Assembly: GCA_947493005.1 (NCBI GenBank)
Contig: CANLOY010000003.1
Coordinates: 620,001-684,000 of the forward strand
DNA from: an uncultured Roseivirga sp.
Lineage (GTDB): Bacteria; Bacteroidota; Bacteroidia; Cytophagales; Cyclobacteriaceae
Length of the DNA stretch: 64,000 bases
Direction of reading: 5' to 3'
Under the pieces are notes generated by a model, which ran no database searches, was not told where the DNA came from, and was given only the letters and a program-made list of their open reading frames with translations. Below are positions 17,364 through 26,695 of this stretch, piece after piece. The translations under genes and the position numbers were made by a program. Within the stretch, counting starts at the first letter, position 1. Every line of letters starts with the position of its first letter.

Positions 17364-18248
17364 GTGAAATATGCTATCATCATTTTATTGGTTTTGCTAT
17401 TCACAATCATTAGCTGTTCTTCTAAAAAACAAGGAACTCCCTATTCTTTGTCATATAAGTTAACTGAACCAATTGAGTTTGCAAATGGTGTAATTACTAC
17501 AAGCAACGGCATTAGTTTTTCGAATGATGGGGTTGTGTTGTATACGTCAAAGCCAATTCAAAAAGCTTTTAATAATGGAAGGGCTTTTTCGGCCATCTAT
17601 AAGTATACCTACAAGGAAGGTAAATGGAATGGTCCTGAACAAGTCAAGTTCTCAATGGAAATAGATGCATACCATCCTGTGCTCTCTCCCAACAACAGCA
17701 AGTTATTTTTTAATTCAAGGTCACATCCCGATTCTTTAGATAAGTACATTCCACACAATATCTGGTATGTCACTAAAACATCATCTGGTTGGTCAATCCC
17801 AAAAATGGTAAAAACGATTAATGAAAAAAGCTATGACTCCTACCCTTCAATTGCGAAAAATGGAAACCTGTATTTTAACTCTGATAGAGGAGGTGGTAAA
17901 GGCTCAATGGACATTTATGTCTCCCGTTTTGTTAATGGTGCGTATCAAAGGCCGGAGAACATTCTGGAAGTAAATACAGATCAATCTGAAAATGATCTGG
18001 TTGTTGACCCAAATGAAAAGTTCATTATTTTCAATAGGTATATTGATTCTACAAGGGCTCTGGATTTATACATTTCCAAAAAGGAAGAAAAAGGGTGGGG
18101 AAAACCAATAGCTTTAAGTAAAATAAACTCTCCAGATAAATGGGAATTAACACCATCGCTTTCTTCAGATGGTAAGTACTTCTTCTACGAGCTGGATGGT
18201 AAGATTATGCAGATTGATTTGAGTGTAGTGCTAGCCAATAAACGTTAA
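17364..18248 (+). CDS. WD40-like/PD40 beta-propeller lipoprotein
   Basis: Predicted lipoprotein of 294 residues with a GTG start. The signal sequence ends in the lipobox FTIISC (Cys18). The body shows repeated PD40 blades of the TolB type: HPVLSPNNSKLFFNSR, YPSIAKNGNLYFNSDRGG, DLVVDPNEKFIIFNR and TPSLSSDGKYFFYELDG. Such short propellers are common surface or periplasmic binding modules in Bacteroidota, and their ligands are generally unknown. It starts 28 bp after the preceding gene and is probably co-transcribed with it. Confidence 0.75.
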   Translation: MKYAIIILLVLLFTIISCSSKKQGTPYSLSYKLTEPIEFANGVITTSNGISFSNDGVVLYTSKPIQKAFNNGRAFSAIYKYTYKEGKWNGPEQVKFSMEIDAYHPVLSPNNSKLFFNSRSHPDSLDKYIPHNIWYVTKTSSGWSIPKMVKTINEKSYDSYPSIAKNGNLYFNSDRGGGKGSMDIYVSRFVNGAYQRPENILEVNTDQSENDLVVDPNEKFIIFNRYIDSTRALDLYISKKEEKGWGKPIALSKINSPDKWELTPSLSSDGKYFFYELDGKIMQIDLSVVLANKR

Positions 18249-18279
18249 ATAGCATCCGTTGAGAATTAAAAAGAGTAAA

Positions 18280-18666
18280 ATGAATTCACGACTTTATAGA
18301 ATCATTCTTCCTGTAACCGACATTGAAAAGGCTGAGACCTTCTATTCGAATGTGCTCCAGAAATCGGGAGAGAGAGTATCTCCCGGTAGACATTATTTTA
18401 ATTTAGGCGGAGTGATTTTAGCTTGCTATGACCCCAAAGCTGATGGAGATGAAAATACCACCGGCTGGAGCTTTCACGAAAATCAATACATCTATATTGC
18501 TGTCAATAACCTTGAAGAAGCATCGGAAAAAGTGAAAGATTCAGGTTGTAAATACGCTGGGGAAATTGAAGAAATGCCTTGGGGAGAAACACTTTTCTAT
18601 GCAAACGATCCATTCGGAAACCCGATTTGTTTTGTAGATGAAAGAACAATCTTTGTAGGAGAGTAA
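18280..18666 (+). CDS. VOC-family (glyoxalase/bleomycin-resistance fold) protein
   Basis: Small vicinal-oxygen-chelate fold protein. ATG 18280 gives 128 residues starting MNSRLYRIILPVTDI; an in-frame TTG at 18259 would add seven. The typical opening strand RIILPVTDIEKAETFYSNVL and the closing LFYANDPFGNPICFVDE (metal-ligand Glu type) are clear. Family members include glyoxalase I, dioxygenases and antibiotic-binding proteins. The substrate cannot be assigned. It lies 31 bp after the propeller lipoprotein and converges on miaE. Confidence 0.75.
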   Translation: MNSRLYRIILPVTDIEKAETFYSNVLQKSGERVSPGRHYFNLGGVILACYDPKADGDENTTGWSFHENQYIYIAVNNLEEASEKVKDSGCKYAGEIEEMPWGETLFYANDPFGNPICFVDERTIFVGE

Positions 18667-18683
18667 GAATTAAAGAGCTAGAA

Positions 18684-19289
18684 CTAATGCATCCTGTCCC
18701 CTCTAACCTCTAATGATTCTATAATTTTTGCTTCCTCTATTAAGAATTCCTTCCATCTATTCTGAACATATTCTTCAGGCATATACTCCTTAGCCAAAGC
18801 AATGAAATTTTTATAATGCCCTGCCTCAGAAATCATTAATTCATAGTAGAATTTTTTAAGCTCCTCATCTTCAATTTCTTCATGCAAAAGCTTAAAACGC
18901 TCACAACTTCTTGCCTCTATTAACGCATTCATTAATAATTTCTCAACCAACTGTGCCTCACGACTTCCACCTTTCTTCAGGATTCCCTGCAAGCGAATCA
19001 CATACTCATCCTTTCTCATTTTACCCAATGCCATTCCTCTTTTCCTCAGGTGCTCCACTACCCTTTCAAAATGATCCCATTCTTCGGCAACTACAGGAGT
19101 CATCATCTTCACCAACTCCTCTTTCTCAGAGTACTGAACAATAAGTGATATACAAGAAGATGCTGCTTTTTGCTCACAATAAGCATGATCAACCAATATG
19201 TCTTCTATGTTCATTTGAGCAATATTTACCCACCTGGGATCGGTTGGCAACTGAAGTCCGAGAATGTGGTTTTTGAATTCTGCATCCAT
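18684..19289 (-). CDS. miaE: tRNA-(ms2io6A)-hydroxylase (MiaE)
   Basis: Non-haem diiron monooxygenase of 201 residues that hydroxylates the isopentenyl group of 2-methylthio-N6-isopentenyladenosine at tRNA position 37. The ferritin-like four-helix fold shows two E/ExxH iron-binding sets: VAEEWDHFERV (around 70) and ISEAGHYKNF (around 155), plus the acidic helix LIEARSCERF. The length and the N-terminal PTDPRWVN motif fit MiaE. The genes that make its substrate (miaA, miaB) are not in this window. Confidence 0.87.
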   Translation of the reverse strand: MDAEFKNHILGLQLPTDPRWVNIAQMNIEDILVDHAYCEQKAASSCISLIVQYSEKEELVKMMTPVVAEEWDHFERVVEHLRKRGMALGKMRKDEYVIRLQGILKKGGSREAQLVEKLLMNALIEARSCERFKLLHEEIEDEELKKFYYELMISEAGHYKNFIALAKEYMPEEYVQNRWKEFLIEEAKIIESLEVRGDRMH

Positions 19290-19363
19290 GTCACAAAGCT
19301 ACGCTTAGAATAGAAATTGCGAAATTTTGAGCAATCCTTATCAAAGGAAATAATACCTTTGAT

Positions 19364-19371
19364 CCTGAATT
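19364..19371 (+). promoter_or_regulatory. Possible -7 promoter element for the DUF3078 gene
   Basis: TACCTTTG fits the Bacteroidota -7 consensus TAnnTTTG and lies 38 bp upstream of the ATG at 19409. No clear TTG is seen at the -33 spacing. Confidence 0.3.
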
Positions 19372-19408
19372 TCAAGAATTAAACTTTTTGATTTAGAATT
19401 AAACTATC

Positions 19409-20320
19409 ATGAAAAAACACATTTTACTAACTGCATTACTCCTTTTGGCTTTTACTGTCAAAGCCCAGAATACCGACTCTGTTACGGTAAATAAAAAGGG
19501 ATCTTGGGGGGTTAACTTTGCTAATGTAGGCCTTTCCAACTGGGCTGGTGGAGGTGAAAGCTCCATTGCGCTGGGTACAGTATTCAACACTTCTATTGAG
19601 AGGATTAAAGGAAAGAGTACCTGGACAAATCAATTTGACTTTGCACTTGGGGGAGCCAAAGTCGGAGAACAGGATTTTAGAAAAACTGATGATGCCATCA
19701 TTCTATTATCTCAATACAGTACTGAAATCAAGTCTAATCTTGCCTGGAGTATTACTGGTATTCTAAGAACACAATTATTAGAAGGTAATACTTATGCTCC
19801 ACACCCAACTATTATTGGAGAAGAAGTGGCTACCAAAATTTCAAAGTTTATGGCACCTGGTTATTTATCCATCAACTTGGGTATCGACCACAATGTTGGT
19901 GAGCACTTAAAAATCTCGTTTGCTCCTGCTGCTGGTAAGTTCACTTTTGTTCTGGATGATGATCTTTCAGCTGTTGGTGCTTATGGAGTTAAACCCGATG
20001 AGAAAGTAAGAACTGAATTTGGTACTAACTTCTTAGCTGTACTAAACCTTCCAATCATGGAAAACATTTCGTTCAACAGTAGTTTAAACTTCTTTACTGC
20101 TTACAATTCTTTCGGTAACGTAGATACTAATTGGGAAACGCTACTAGTAATGAAAGTAAACAAATGGTTTAATGCCACTTTCGGAACTCAATTAATATAT
20201 GATGATGATATTTTAATAAGAGTAGGTGGAGATGACACAAGCCCTGTGTTTGATAGAAGGATTCAGTTTAAACACGTATTAAACTTTGGTGCTAACTTCT
20301 CTCTTTTCACGACTAATTAG
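19409..20320 (+). CDS. DUF3078 domain-containing outer-membrane-like protein
   Basis: Exported protein of 303 residues with a signal peptide ending near TVKAQ (residue 20). It is followed by the GSWGVNFANVGLSNWAGGGESS opening that marks DUF3078 proteins of Bacteroidota. The alternating hydrophobic/aromatic strand pattern to the C-terminus (HVLNFGANFSLFTTN, ending in an aromatic-rich strand) suggests a small beta-barrel in the outer membrane. Function unknown. Its stop codon shares four bases (TTAG) with that of the convergent porin gene, inside a 16-bp perfect palindrome. Confidence 0.78.
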   Translation: MKKHILLTALLLLAFTVKAQNTDSVTVNKKGSWGVNFANVGLSNWAGGGESSIALGTVFNTSIERIKGKSTWTNQFDFALGGAKVGEQDFRKTDDAIILLSQYSTEIKSNLAWSITGILRTQLLEGNTYAPHPTIIGEEVATKISKFMAPGYLSINLGIDHNVGEHLKISFAPAAGKFTFVLDDDLSAVGAYGVKPDEKVRTEFGTNFLAVLNLPIMENISFNSSLNFFTAYNSFGNVDTNWETLLVMKVNKWFNATFGTQLIYDDDILIRVGGDDTSPVFDRRIQFKHVLNFGANFSLFTTN

Positions 20321-20328
20321 TCGTAAAA
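20305..20328. terminator. Palindrome spanning two overlapping stop codons
   Basis: A perfect 16-bp palindrome ACGACTAATTAGTCGT (20309-20324) is flanked by TTTTC on the left and AAAA on the right. It contains the stop codons of both convergent genes. In either direction the RNA could form a short hairpin; a T-run follows only for the minus-strand gene, so efficiency is uncertain. Confidence 0.4.
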
Positions 20329-22251
20329 AGACCATCTAACACCCAAGTCCAAGGTCTGGCGACCACCGGTAAAATAAGGCGTTATAAAATACCCTTCATA
20401 ACCGTTGATCCCCAGACCTTGGTTTATATGGTTAGACCTGATAAAAAACAGAAAATTCTGAACCTTAAAATTCAGGAACAGATCAACCTTAGCAAACCCC
20501 TTATTCTCAAACCCATTCTGAAGGTGGAACTGTTGTACAGTGGGATCATAAGCTAAAGCTTCATAACTGCTTCTAAGGTGTAAATCAACACCAGTTTGTA
20601 TAATCATTTTCCCCTCAAACAATACATTCTTGTAAGCTAGTTGGCTCAAGCTCATAAATTCAGGGATTCTGAAAGTATTTGAAGCTCCACCAGATACTGA
20701 GCTATAATAAAAACTATTGTTCCAGTGCCAATACTTTGACAGTTGCCAGTTAAAATGGAAACCTGGAGTCAGGATTACCAGATCACTCCCGCTTTGATTT
20801 GGTAGTCTATTTTCATCAAAATGAATGTAGTTTACAATTCTATTAAAGCGAACAAAAGGTTTTACACTCACTCTTCCGGTTTTCATCTTCAGTGTAGCCT
20901 GAAGGTTGTCTGAAACCTGATTGTTTAGGTTATTAGTCCATTGTCTTTGCTCTCCTTCAAATCGATTAACAAGAAATGAAGGTTTGTTGCTGATTCTGCT
21001 GTATGTAGCATCCAGAAAACTACTAGTAAGTCTTCCCTCAGCATAGTAGTTCCCTCCTGTTAAAAACTCTCCAGAAGCCGTTAAAAAGAACTTAGATGAA
21101 AGTTGCTGTCTTAAAGTCCCACCCAAGTAATGTTCCGTCTCTTTTGTATTACCACTTACTCCTGCGATATCGTGCTTTAAAAGCCTGTTTCTGTAAAATA
21201 AGGTATAGGAGAATTTCTTTGTTCTACCTTTCAAGCCTAACTCATTGGAAAACTCCTGAAAGGTTGTTCTCTGAGCTATAGTCCCTGTTGAAGCTCCATT
21301 GATAGAGTTATAAAGCAGTGAATCGGCACCAGCACGGTTGTATTCGTCATTATAACGAGTAATCTGTTCCTGAAAAGTCATGGAATGATAAAGCTGAAAT
21401 ATCGAGTCTAAATCATACTGCTGAAAAATATGAAAACCACCACGTTTATCAGAACTCTTCGCATCATCAAGAATTACATTTGCATCGCGATAGCTAAAAA
21501 AAGAGGCTTCAGGATTAGTATCAAAAGCCGGGTCTATAATCCCTCCTTGTTCAGACACCTCATGTTTGAATTGTGTCATGTTAAACAGCAAAAGATAACG
21601 AGGTAGCTTCTGAGGACGAAGAAAACCAAAAACATTCCAATCGTTGCTCTTTACATTATTATCTCCACGAGTTAAAAAAGCCAATTGCTTATCTGCACGA
21701 ATGCTGTTAAAATTGAATCCAATATTAAACTGAACGCTATCATTCAGGGTAAAGGTAACATCAGTCCTAGCCCTACCGCCACCTCCAAACCCTGCAAAAA
21801 CATCGGTAAATGGAGAACGGGTATCATAGTACTTGATCTGATCAGGAGTGGTATGAAACTGATCGTAAACATGGTAACCAGATGTTCTTCCTATAACTTT
21901 AGATGGTTCAAAAAACAGTGATCTGTGTGCAGTACCCAGGTTTCCCAAATTCTGAATCAGATATCCTCCTTTGCCCAAATCGGTAAACCGATGCAAATTA
22001 TCTGGAATGGTATCAGGGTTGGTAAAAACTATATTGTTGAACTTGAAGTTTTCTTCGTAGGTAAACCGGGTGGTTTGTGCTCCATATTTACCTTCCTTTT
22101 TCTGATTAGCCTCTCTGGCTTTACTTCTGGCTGCCAGCAAAGAATCGCTTTCAGCATTTTTAAATGAACTTAGTGTATTCCCCTGCCCAACAGCTACAAG
22201 GGCAAAACTTATACAACTCAAGAAAATCAACAATCCTTTACGCACGGCCAA
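20317..22251 (-). CDS. Putative outer-membrane porin (large Bacteroidota beta-barrel)
   Basis: Exported protein of 644 residues of the Bacteroidota putative-porin type. The signal peptide is GLLIFLSCISFALVAVGQ. The mature part is dense in amphipathic strands with aromatic girdles and ends in TLDLGVRWSFYD, an aromatic C-terminal strand suited to BAM recognition. The conserved RSLFFEPSKVIGRTSGYHVYDQF segment near the start is, from memory, a mark of this family. The start codon is TTG 22251 or, more attractively, GTG 22245, which places Arg-Lys directly after Met. It is followed upstream by lpxK in the same direction (15-bp gap), a plausible envelope operon. Confidence 0.75.
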   Translation of the reverse strand: MAVRKGLLIFLSCISFALVAVGQGNTLSSFKNAESDSLLAARSKAREANQKKEGKYGAQTTRFTYEENFKFNNIVFTNPDTIPDNLHRFTDLGKGGYLIQNLGNLGTAHRSLFFEPSKVIGRTSGYHVYDQFHTTPDQIKYYDTRSPFTDVFAGFGGGGRARTDVTFTLNDSVQFNIGFNFNSIRADKQLAFLTRGDNNVKSNDWNVFGFLRPQKLPRYLLLFNMTQFKHEVSEQGGIIDPAFDTNPEASFFSYRDANVILDDAKSSDKRGGFHIFQQYDLDSIFQLYHSMTFQEQITRYNDEYNRAGADSLLYNSINGASTGTIAQRTTFQEFSNELGLKGRTKKFSYTLFYRNRLLKHDIAGVSGNTKETEHYLGGTLRQQLSSKFFLTASGEFLTGGNYYAEGRLTSSFLDATYSRISNKPSFLVNRFEGEQRQWTNNLNNQVSDNLQATLKMKTGRVSVKPFVRFNRIVNYIHFDENRLPNQSGSDLVILTPGFHFNWQLSKYWHWNNSFYYSSVSGGASNTFRIPEFMSLSQLAYKNVLFEGKMIIQTGVDLHLRSSYEALAYDPTVQQFHLQNGFENKGFAKVDLFLNFKVQNFLFFIRSNHINQGLGINGYEGYFITPYFTGGRQTLDLGVRWSFYD

Positions 22252-22266
22252 AAATACAAATTCGGT

Positions 22267-23304
22267 TTACCTTTTCCCTTTTTCAATCACCTTCATTACC
22301 TGACTTTCAAAGGCATCTTTTCTGTCTAATTCAAACTCAATTGGTAAATAGAACAAATCTATCTCTTTGAAAATCGAATGGCTCTTGAAGGGCAAAAGTC
22401 GTACCATATCTTTCTCAGTGGTAATCAATGATTTTAACCCAAGAGACTTTATCTCTTTAACAATGTTTGTTATGTCCTTCTCCCTGAAATTATAGTGGTC
22501 GGCATATTCAATATGCTTTTGTATCTCAAACTCCTGACCCAAATAATCCACTACTGGTTGTGGTTTGGCAATTCCGGTCAATAGGACTACTTGTTTAGGA
22601 ACCTCAACCTCTTCAAAAACGGGTTTAACCGGTAAGTACTTTATAGTAGAAAAGTAAACCGGAGCATGGTCATTATACTTTCTAATCTCAGCTGTAATTT
22701 CCTTTTTGGTCTGATCTGAAATAGAAGGTGGACATTTGGTAATAATAACAGCATCTGCTCGACCTGCTCCTGACCTCGGCTCTCTCAAATTACCGGTTGG
22801 TAGAACATAGTCTTTGTAAAAAGGGTGACTGTAATCCGACAACATAATATCAAAGTCCCTTCCTGCCTTCCGGTGCTGAAATGCATCGTCCAGCAAAAAC
22901 ACTTCAATCTCCTCATTCTCCATTAGCAATGACGGAATAGCTAGAATCCGTTCTTCACAAACCGAAACCTTAACTTCCTGGCCGAATTTCCTGTGAAATT
23001 GAAGTGGTTCATCACCTATGGTAGCTGCCGAATCTTCATCTGTCACTATTCTGAATCCCTTAGTTCTCCGGCCAAAGCCTCTACTAATTGTGGCCAACCG
23101 AACTCTGTTTTTGAGATACTTTATCAGAAACTCAATCATAGGAGTTTTTCCGGTTCCTCCTACAGAAAGGTTCCCAACAGAAATAACAACACGATCAAAC
23201 TCTGTTTGTGATCTTTGACCATTATCAAACTGCTTATTTCTGGCTTGCATCAACCAGCCATACAGTACCGAAAAAGGAAAGAAAACAGCTCTTATGAACT
23301 TCAT
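22267..23304 (-). CDS. lpxK: Tetraacyldisaccharide 4'-kinase (lipid A synthesis)
   Basis: LpxK phosphorylates the 4' position of tetraacyldisaccharide-1-phosphate to make lipid IVA at the inner face of the cytoplasmic membrane. Length 345 residues. A short N-terminal membrane-associated helix precedes the P-loop GGTGKTP (49-55) in VGNLSVGGTGKTPMIEF. DDAFQHRKAGRDFDIML (Walker-B-like, D-D-x-x-Q-H) and LREPRSGAGRADAVIITK follow as expected. Its presence confirms a lipid-A-bearing Gram-negative. It probably forms an operon with the porin gene downstream. Confidence 0.93.
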   Translation of the reverse strand: MKFIRAVFFPFSVLYGWLMQARNKQFDNGQRSQTEFDRVVISVGNLSVGGTGKTPMIEFLIKYLKNRVRLATISRGFGRRTKGFRIVTDEDSAATIGDEPLQFHRKFGQEVKVSVCEERILAIPSLLMENEEIEVFLLDDAFQHRKAGRDFDIMLSDYSHPFYKDYVLPTGNLREPRSGAGRADAVIITKCPPSISDQTKKEITAEIRKYNDHAPVYFSTIKYLPVKPVFEEVEVPKQVVLLTGIAKPQPVVDYLGQEFEIQKHIEYADHYNFREKDITNIVKEIKSLGLKSLITTEKDMVRLLPFKSHSIFKEIDLFYLPIEFELDRKDAFESQVMKVIEKGKR

Positions 23305-23356
23305 TTAATTCGGCTTACTATCTTTAGTGATTTAAAGGCTGTAAATATCGTCAAAT

Positions 23357-24454
23357 ATGGCAAAAATCAGGGATATCGTTTCCATTTTGGAGAATATAGC
23401 ACCAAGGGGCTATCAGGAGAGTTATGACAATGCAGGGTTAATCACCGGAACACACAATACAGAAGTATCTGGTATATTGATTACACTCGATTGTGTTGAG
23501 GCCATTATTGATGAAGCTATTGAAAAGCACTGTAACCTTATAGTAGCCCACCACCCAATTGTTTTCAAAGGACTTAAGCAATTGAATGGCAAAAATCACG
23601 TAGAACGCACCATTATAAAAGCCATTAAAAATGACATAGCCATTTATGCCATTCACACCAATCTGGACAATGTCTACAATGGTGTAAATGCTAAAATTGC
23701 TGAGAAACTAGAGTTAACGAATGTCCAGGTACTGGCTCCAAAACCAGATACGCTTCTAAAACTTGAGGCCTATATTCCAGAAGAACATACTGAAGCTGTA
23801 CTGGAAGCTTTGCACCAGGCAGGCGCTGGTCAAATTGGAAACTATAGCAACTGTAGTTTTAGCATAAAGGGAACAGGAACTTTTAAACCAGAAAGTGAGG
23901 CTAATCCTTCAATTGGTGAAAGTGGAAAACAGGAATATGTACAGGAGAATAAGGTCGAGTTGATTTTCCCCAGAGTATTGGAGTCAAAAATCATCAATAC
24001 CTTAAAAAATGCCCACCCTTATGAAGAGGTCGCCTATTATGTTCAACCAATTCATAATATAAATCAGGAAATAGGATCAGGAATGATAGGTGAACTAGCG
24101 ACACCCAAAACCTCAGAAGAGTTTCTTATACACCTAAAAACAAAAATGAATTTAAAGGCGATACGCTATACACATTTGGAAAGTAACCGAATCAGGAAAG
24201 TTGCCATCTGTGGTGGAGCTGGAAGCTTCTTATTAGGTAAAGCAAAGTCTAAATCTGCTGATGCTTTTGTCACTGCAGATTTCAAGTATCATGAGTTCTT
24301 TGATAGTGAAGAAAAAATCATGATTGCAGATATTGGACATTATGAAAGTGAAGTCTATACAAAAGAGTTGATTGATGGGTTTATCAGAGAAAAAATTGCT
24401 AATATTGCAACCTATTTGTCAGAGGTGAATACGAATCCCGTAAAGTACTTCTAA
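23357..24454 (+). CDS. Nif3-like dinuclear metal-centre protein (YqfO type)
   Basis: Member of the Nif3/DUF34 family, 365 residues. The N- and C-terminal Nif3 lobes carry the metal ligands: LIVAHHPIVFKG with H65/H66, IYAIHTNLDN, and the C-terminal ADIGHYESEVYTKEL. The middle (about 130-235) is a YqfO/PII-like insertion (LEAYIPEEHTEAVLEALHQAG, HPYEEVAYYV), which makes it the long bacterial form. The biochemical role is unsettled; GTP cyclohydrolase annotations for this family are old errors. It is followed 12 bp later by the zinc-ribbon gene, a pairing that I recall as common in Bacteroidota. Confidence 0.87.
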   Translation: MAKIRDIVSILENIAPRGYQESYDNAGLITGTHNTEVSGILITLDCVEAIIDEAIEKHCNLIVAHHPIVFKGLKQLNGKNHVERTIIKAIKNDIAIYAIHTNLDNVYNGVNAKIAEKLELTNVQVLAPKPDTLLKLEAYIPEEHTEAVLEALHQAGAGQIGNYSNCSFSIKGTGTFKPESEANPSIGESGKQEYVQENKVELIFPRVLESKIINTLKNAHPYEEVAYYVQPIHNINQEIGSGMIGELATPKTSEEFLIHLKTKMNLKAIRYTHLESNRIRKVAICGGAGSFLLGKAKSKSADAFVTADFKYHEFFDSEEKIMIADIGHYESEVYTKELIDGFIREKIANIATYLSEVNTNPVKYF

Positions 24455-24465
24455 AAAAACCGTCA

Positions 24466-25242
24466 ATGGAAAAAACAGTTGCACAGAAATTAGAGGCGTT
24501 AAAAAATTTACAATCAATTGACTCTCAACTTGATGAGATCAAAAAAGTGAGAGGTGCACTACCTGAAGAGGTGGCTGACCTTGAAGATGAGATTGCAGGT
24601 TATGAGACAAGAGTAGATAAATTCAAGTCGGAGCTAGCCGAGTTAGAACAAAATATTTCTGACCACAAAACTCAGATTAAAAACTCTGAAGCCCTCATAA
24701 AAAAGTATGAAGAGCAGCAAATGAACGTTCGTAACAATCGTGAATATGATGCGATTACGAAGGAGATTGAATTGCAAAATCTTGAGATCCAGATTTCTGA
24801 AAAAAGAATCAAAGAAGCTTATGTTAAAATAGAAGCTAAAAAAGAAGAGATCGAAAAGACTGAAGTTGAGCTTTCGGAAAGACAAAAAGATCTTGAAAAT
24901 AAGAAAGCAGAACTTGAAGTATTAACTAAAGAAAGTGAAGCTGATGAAAAGAAGCTTCTTACTGATAGAGACAAAGCTTCAAAAGATATTGAAGAAAGGC
25001 TTCGTGTTTCTTACGATAAGTTAAGAACTAATGCTAGAAACGGACTTGCAGTTGTTTCAGTAAGCAGAGGCGCTTGTGGTGGATGCTTTAATGTAGTTCC
25101 CCCTCAAAGACAAGCTGACATCAGAGATGGTAAGAAAATTACCGTTTGTGAGCACTGTGGTAGAATTTTGGCTGACGTGACCGATGAGATCGTTCAGGAA
25201 GAGAAACCAAAAAGAAGCAGAAGAAAGAAGACAACTGCATAA
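24466..25242 (+). CDS. Coiled-coil protein with C4 zinc ribbon (COG1579 type)
   Basis: Protein of 258 residues. About residues 10-190 are a long charged coiled coil (heptad-rich, EIEKTEVELSERQKDLEN and similar). It ends in a C4 zinc ribbon with C204-x2-C207 (GACGGCFNVVPPQ) and C228-x2-C231 (CEHCGRILAD). The final tail is strongly basic (KPKRSRRKKTTA). The family is proposed to bind nucleic acid, but its function is unproven. It is in operon with nif3 upstream, and the TPR gene starts within a few bases of its stop. Confidence 0.85.
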   Translation: MEKTVAQKLEALKNLQSIDSQLDEIKKVRGALPEEVADLEDEIAGYETRVDKFKSELAELEQNISDHKTQIKNSEALIKKYEEQQMNVRNNREYDAITKEIELQNLEIQISEKRIKEAYVKIEAKKEEIEKTEVELSERQKDLENKKAELEVLTKESEADEKKLLTDRDKASKDIEERLRVSYDKLRTNARNGLAVVSVSRGACGGCFNVVPPQRQADIRDGKKITVCEHCGRILADVTDEIVQEEKPKRSRRKKTTA

Positions 25243-25243
25243 G

Positions 25244-26695
25244 TTGACTCTTTTATCAAAATACAGAAGATGGATAGGCCTGATAGTCTATCCATTTTTT
25301 ATGCTCTTTACTTTTTTGACAGCCAACGGACAACACCAATCTCTCTCCTACCTGCTTAATTTCGAGTTTGAAAAAGTAAGAAACAACAACACCAACAATT
25401 TACCACTCGATTTATATTATCAAAACCTGGCCGATGTGCTAGAGGTAATTCTGTTAGAAGAGCCTGAGGGTTATAGCAAACTAAAGGACTTTGAAGACAT
25501 CAGACTCAATAAGCTTGACAACCTGAGTAAAGAATCACCATGGAAAGGTTTTATCAAAGCTGAAATACAGCTGCACTGGGCATTTGTTAACTTTAAAAAA
25601 GGAAATGAATGGAGTGCATTTTGGGGCTTAAGACGTGCTTACAGAAGTATTAAACGAAATGTAGATAAACACCCTGATTTTGAGCCCAACAAAAAAACAT
25701 TAGGTGTACTGAACGTTATTTTCGGAAATGTTCCAGGAAAACAACAATGGATAATGAACTTATTTGGTTTAAGAGGAGATCTTTTTGAAGGTATTAAACT
25801 GTTGGAAGAAATCTCAGGCTCATACCCTCAGTTCAAGTTAGAATCGGAATTAATGTTAAGTATGGTTCAAGCCTACTTAATGGAAGATTTTGGCAAGGCC
25901 ATCACCAATCTTTCAGATACTTCTATGTACACCTCCACACCAATGGTCAGTTATATTAAGGCACTGGTAAACCTCAAAGCACACAACGCTTTTAAAGCCC
26001 GCGTTTTTTTAAAAGAAAGTTCGAAAAGTGTTCCGTTCTATGATTATTTAATTGCTGAAACCTATTTTCAGGAAGGTCTTTACCAGGAAGCCATCGAGTA
26101 TTATCAAAGCTTTCTTACTAAGTTTCAAGGTGCCTCCTATTTAAAAGATACTTATTTAAAACTGGCCTTGAGTCATGGTTTTTCAAACCAAATAAAGCTT
26201 TATGAATCTTACCTTCTAAAGTGTAAGACAGAGGGTGAAGAGCAAACAGAAATTGACAAGAATGCGGTTAAGGTTCTAAAAGGATTGGAGAATCAAAACC
26301 CTTCCAGCCTTAAAATCAGATTTGCCATTGATGGTGGATATTATCAAAAAGCAGATAGTCTTATCAATACGCTGGAAACTAAAACACTTTCAGCTTATGA
26401 AAAGTTGGAGCTAACCTACAGGAAGGCAAGACTGAATCACTTAAAAGGAGACACAGTAAATGCATTAAAATACTATCGAAGTGTTATTGGAAAAGCAGAG
26501 GACATATCTGAAACTTACTACGCTCCAAACTCATTTCTCCAGATTGGTTATCTCATGAGAAGTCAAGAGCAGTTTGATATGGCAAAGATGTATTTCGAAC
26601 GTGTACTAAGCTTTAAAAAGCATCCCTACAAAAGTAGCCTGGACAGCAAAGCCAAAATAGCCTTGAAAAATCTTAGTTTGCTTACAGGTGACTAA
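25244..26695 (+). CDS. Exported tetratricopeptide-repeat protein
   Basis: TPR-type helical repeat protein. The reading frame is open from 25184, but those first codons overlap the zinc-ribbon gene. TTG 25244, just after that gene's stop, gives 483 residues beginning with a credible signal sequence (SKYRRWIGLIVYPFFMLF, cleavage near TANGQ). No ATG precedes the signal. Pairs of helices typical of TPRs recur, for example YQEAIEYYQSFLTKFQGASY and DTVNALKYYRSVIGKAED. The role is unknown, but probably a periplasmic scaffold. The 3' end overlaps the phosphatase gene by 14 bp. Confidence 0.72.
   Translation: MTLLSKYRRWIGLIVYPFFMLFTFLTANGQHQSLSYLLNFEFEKVRNNNTNNLPLDLYYQNLADVLEVILLEEPEGYSKLKDFEDIRLNKLDNLSKESPWKGFIKAEIQLHWAFVNFKKGNEWSAFWGLRRAYRSIKRNVDKHPDFEPNKKTLGVLNVIFGNVPGKQQWIMNLFGLRGDLFEGIKLLEEISGSYPQFKLESELMLSMVQAYLMEDFGKAITNLSDTSMYTSTPMVSYIKALVNLKAHNAFKARVFLKESSKSVPFYDYLIAETYFQEGLYQEAIEYYQSFLTKFQGASYLKDTYLKLALSHGFSNQIKLYESYLLKCKTEGEEQTEIDKNAVKVLKGLENQNPSSLKIRFAIDGGYYQKADSLINTLETKTLSAYEKLELTYRKARLNHLKGDTVNALKYYRSVIGKAEDISETYYAPNSFLQIGYLMRSQEQFDMAKMYFERVLSFKKHPYKSSLDSKAKIALKNLSLLTGD

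Noticed and set aside
22245-22251. Choice of TTG 22251 versus GTG 22245 as the porin start
   Set aside because: Both give the same signal peptide; the sequence alone does not decide, so the longer form is listed.
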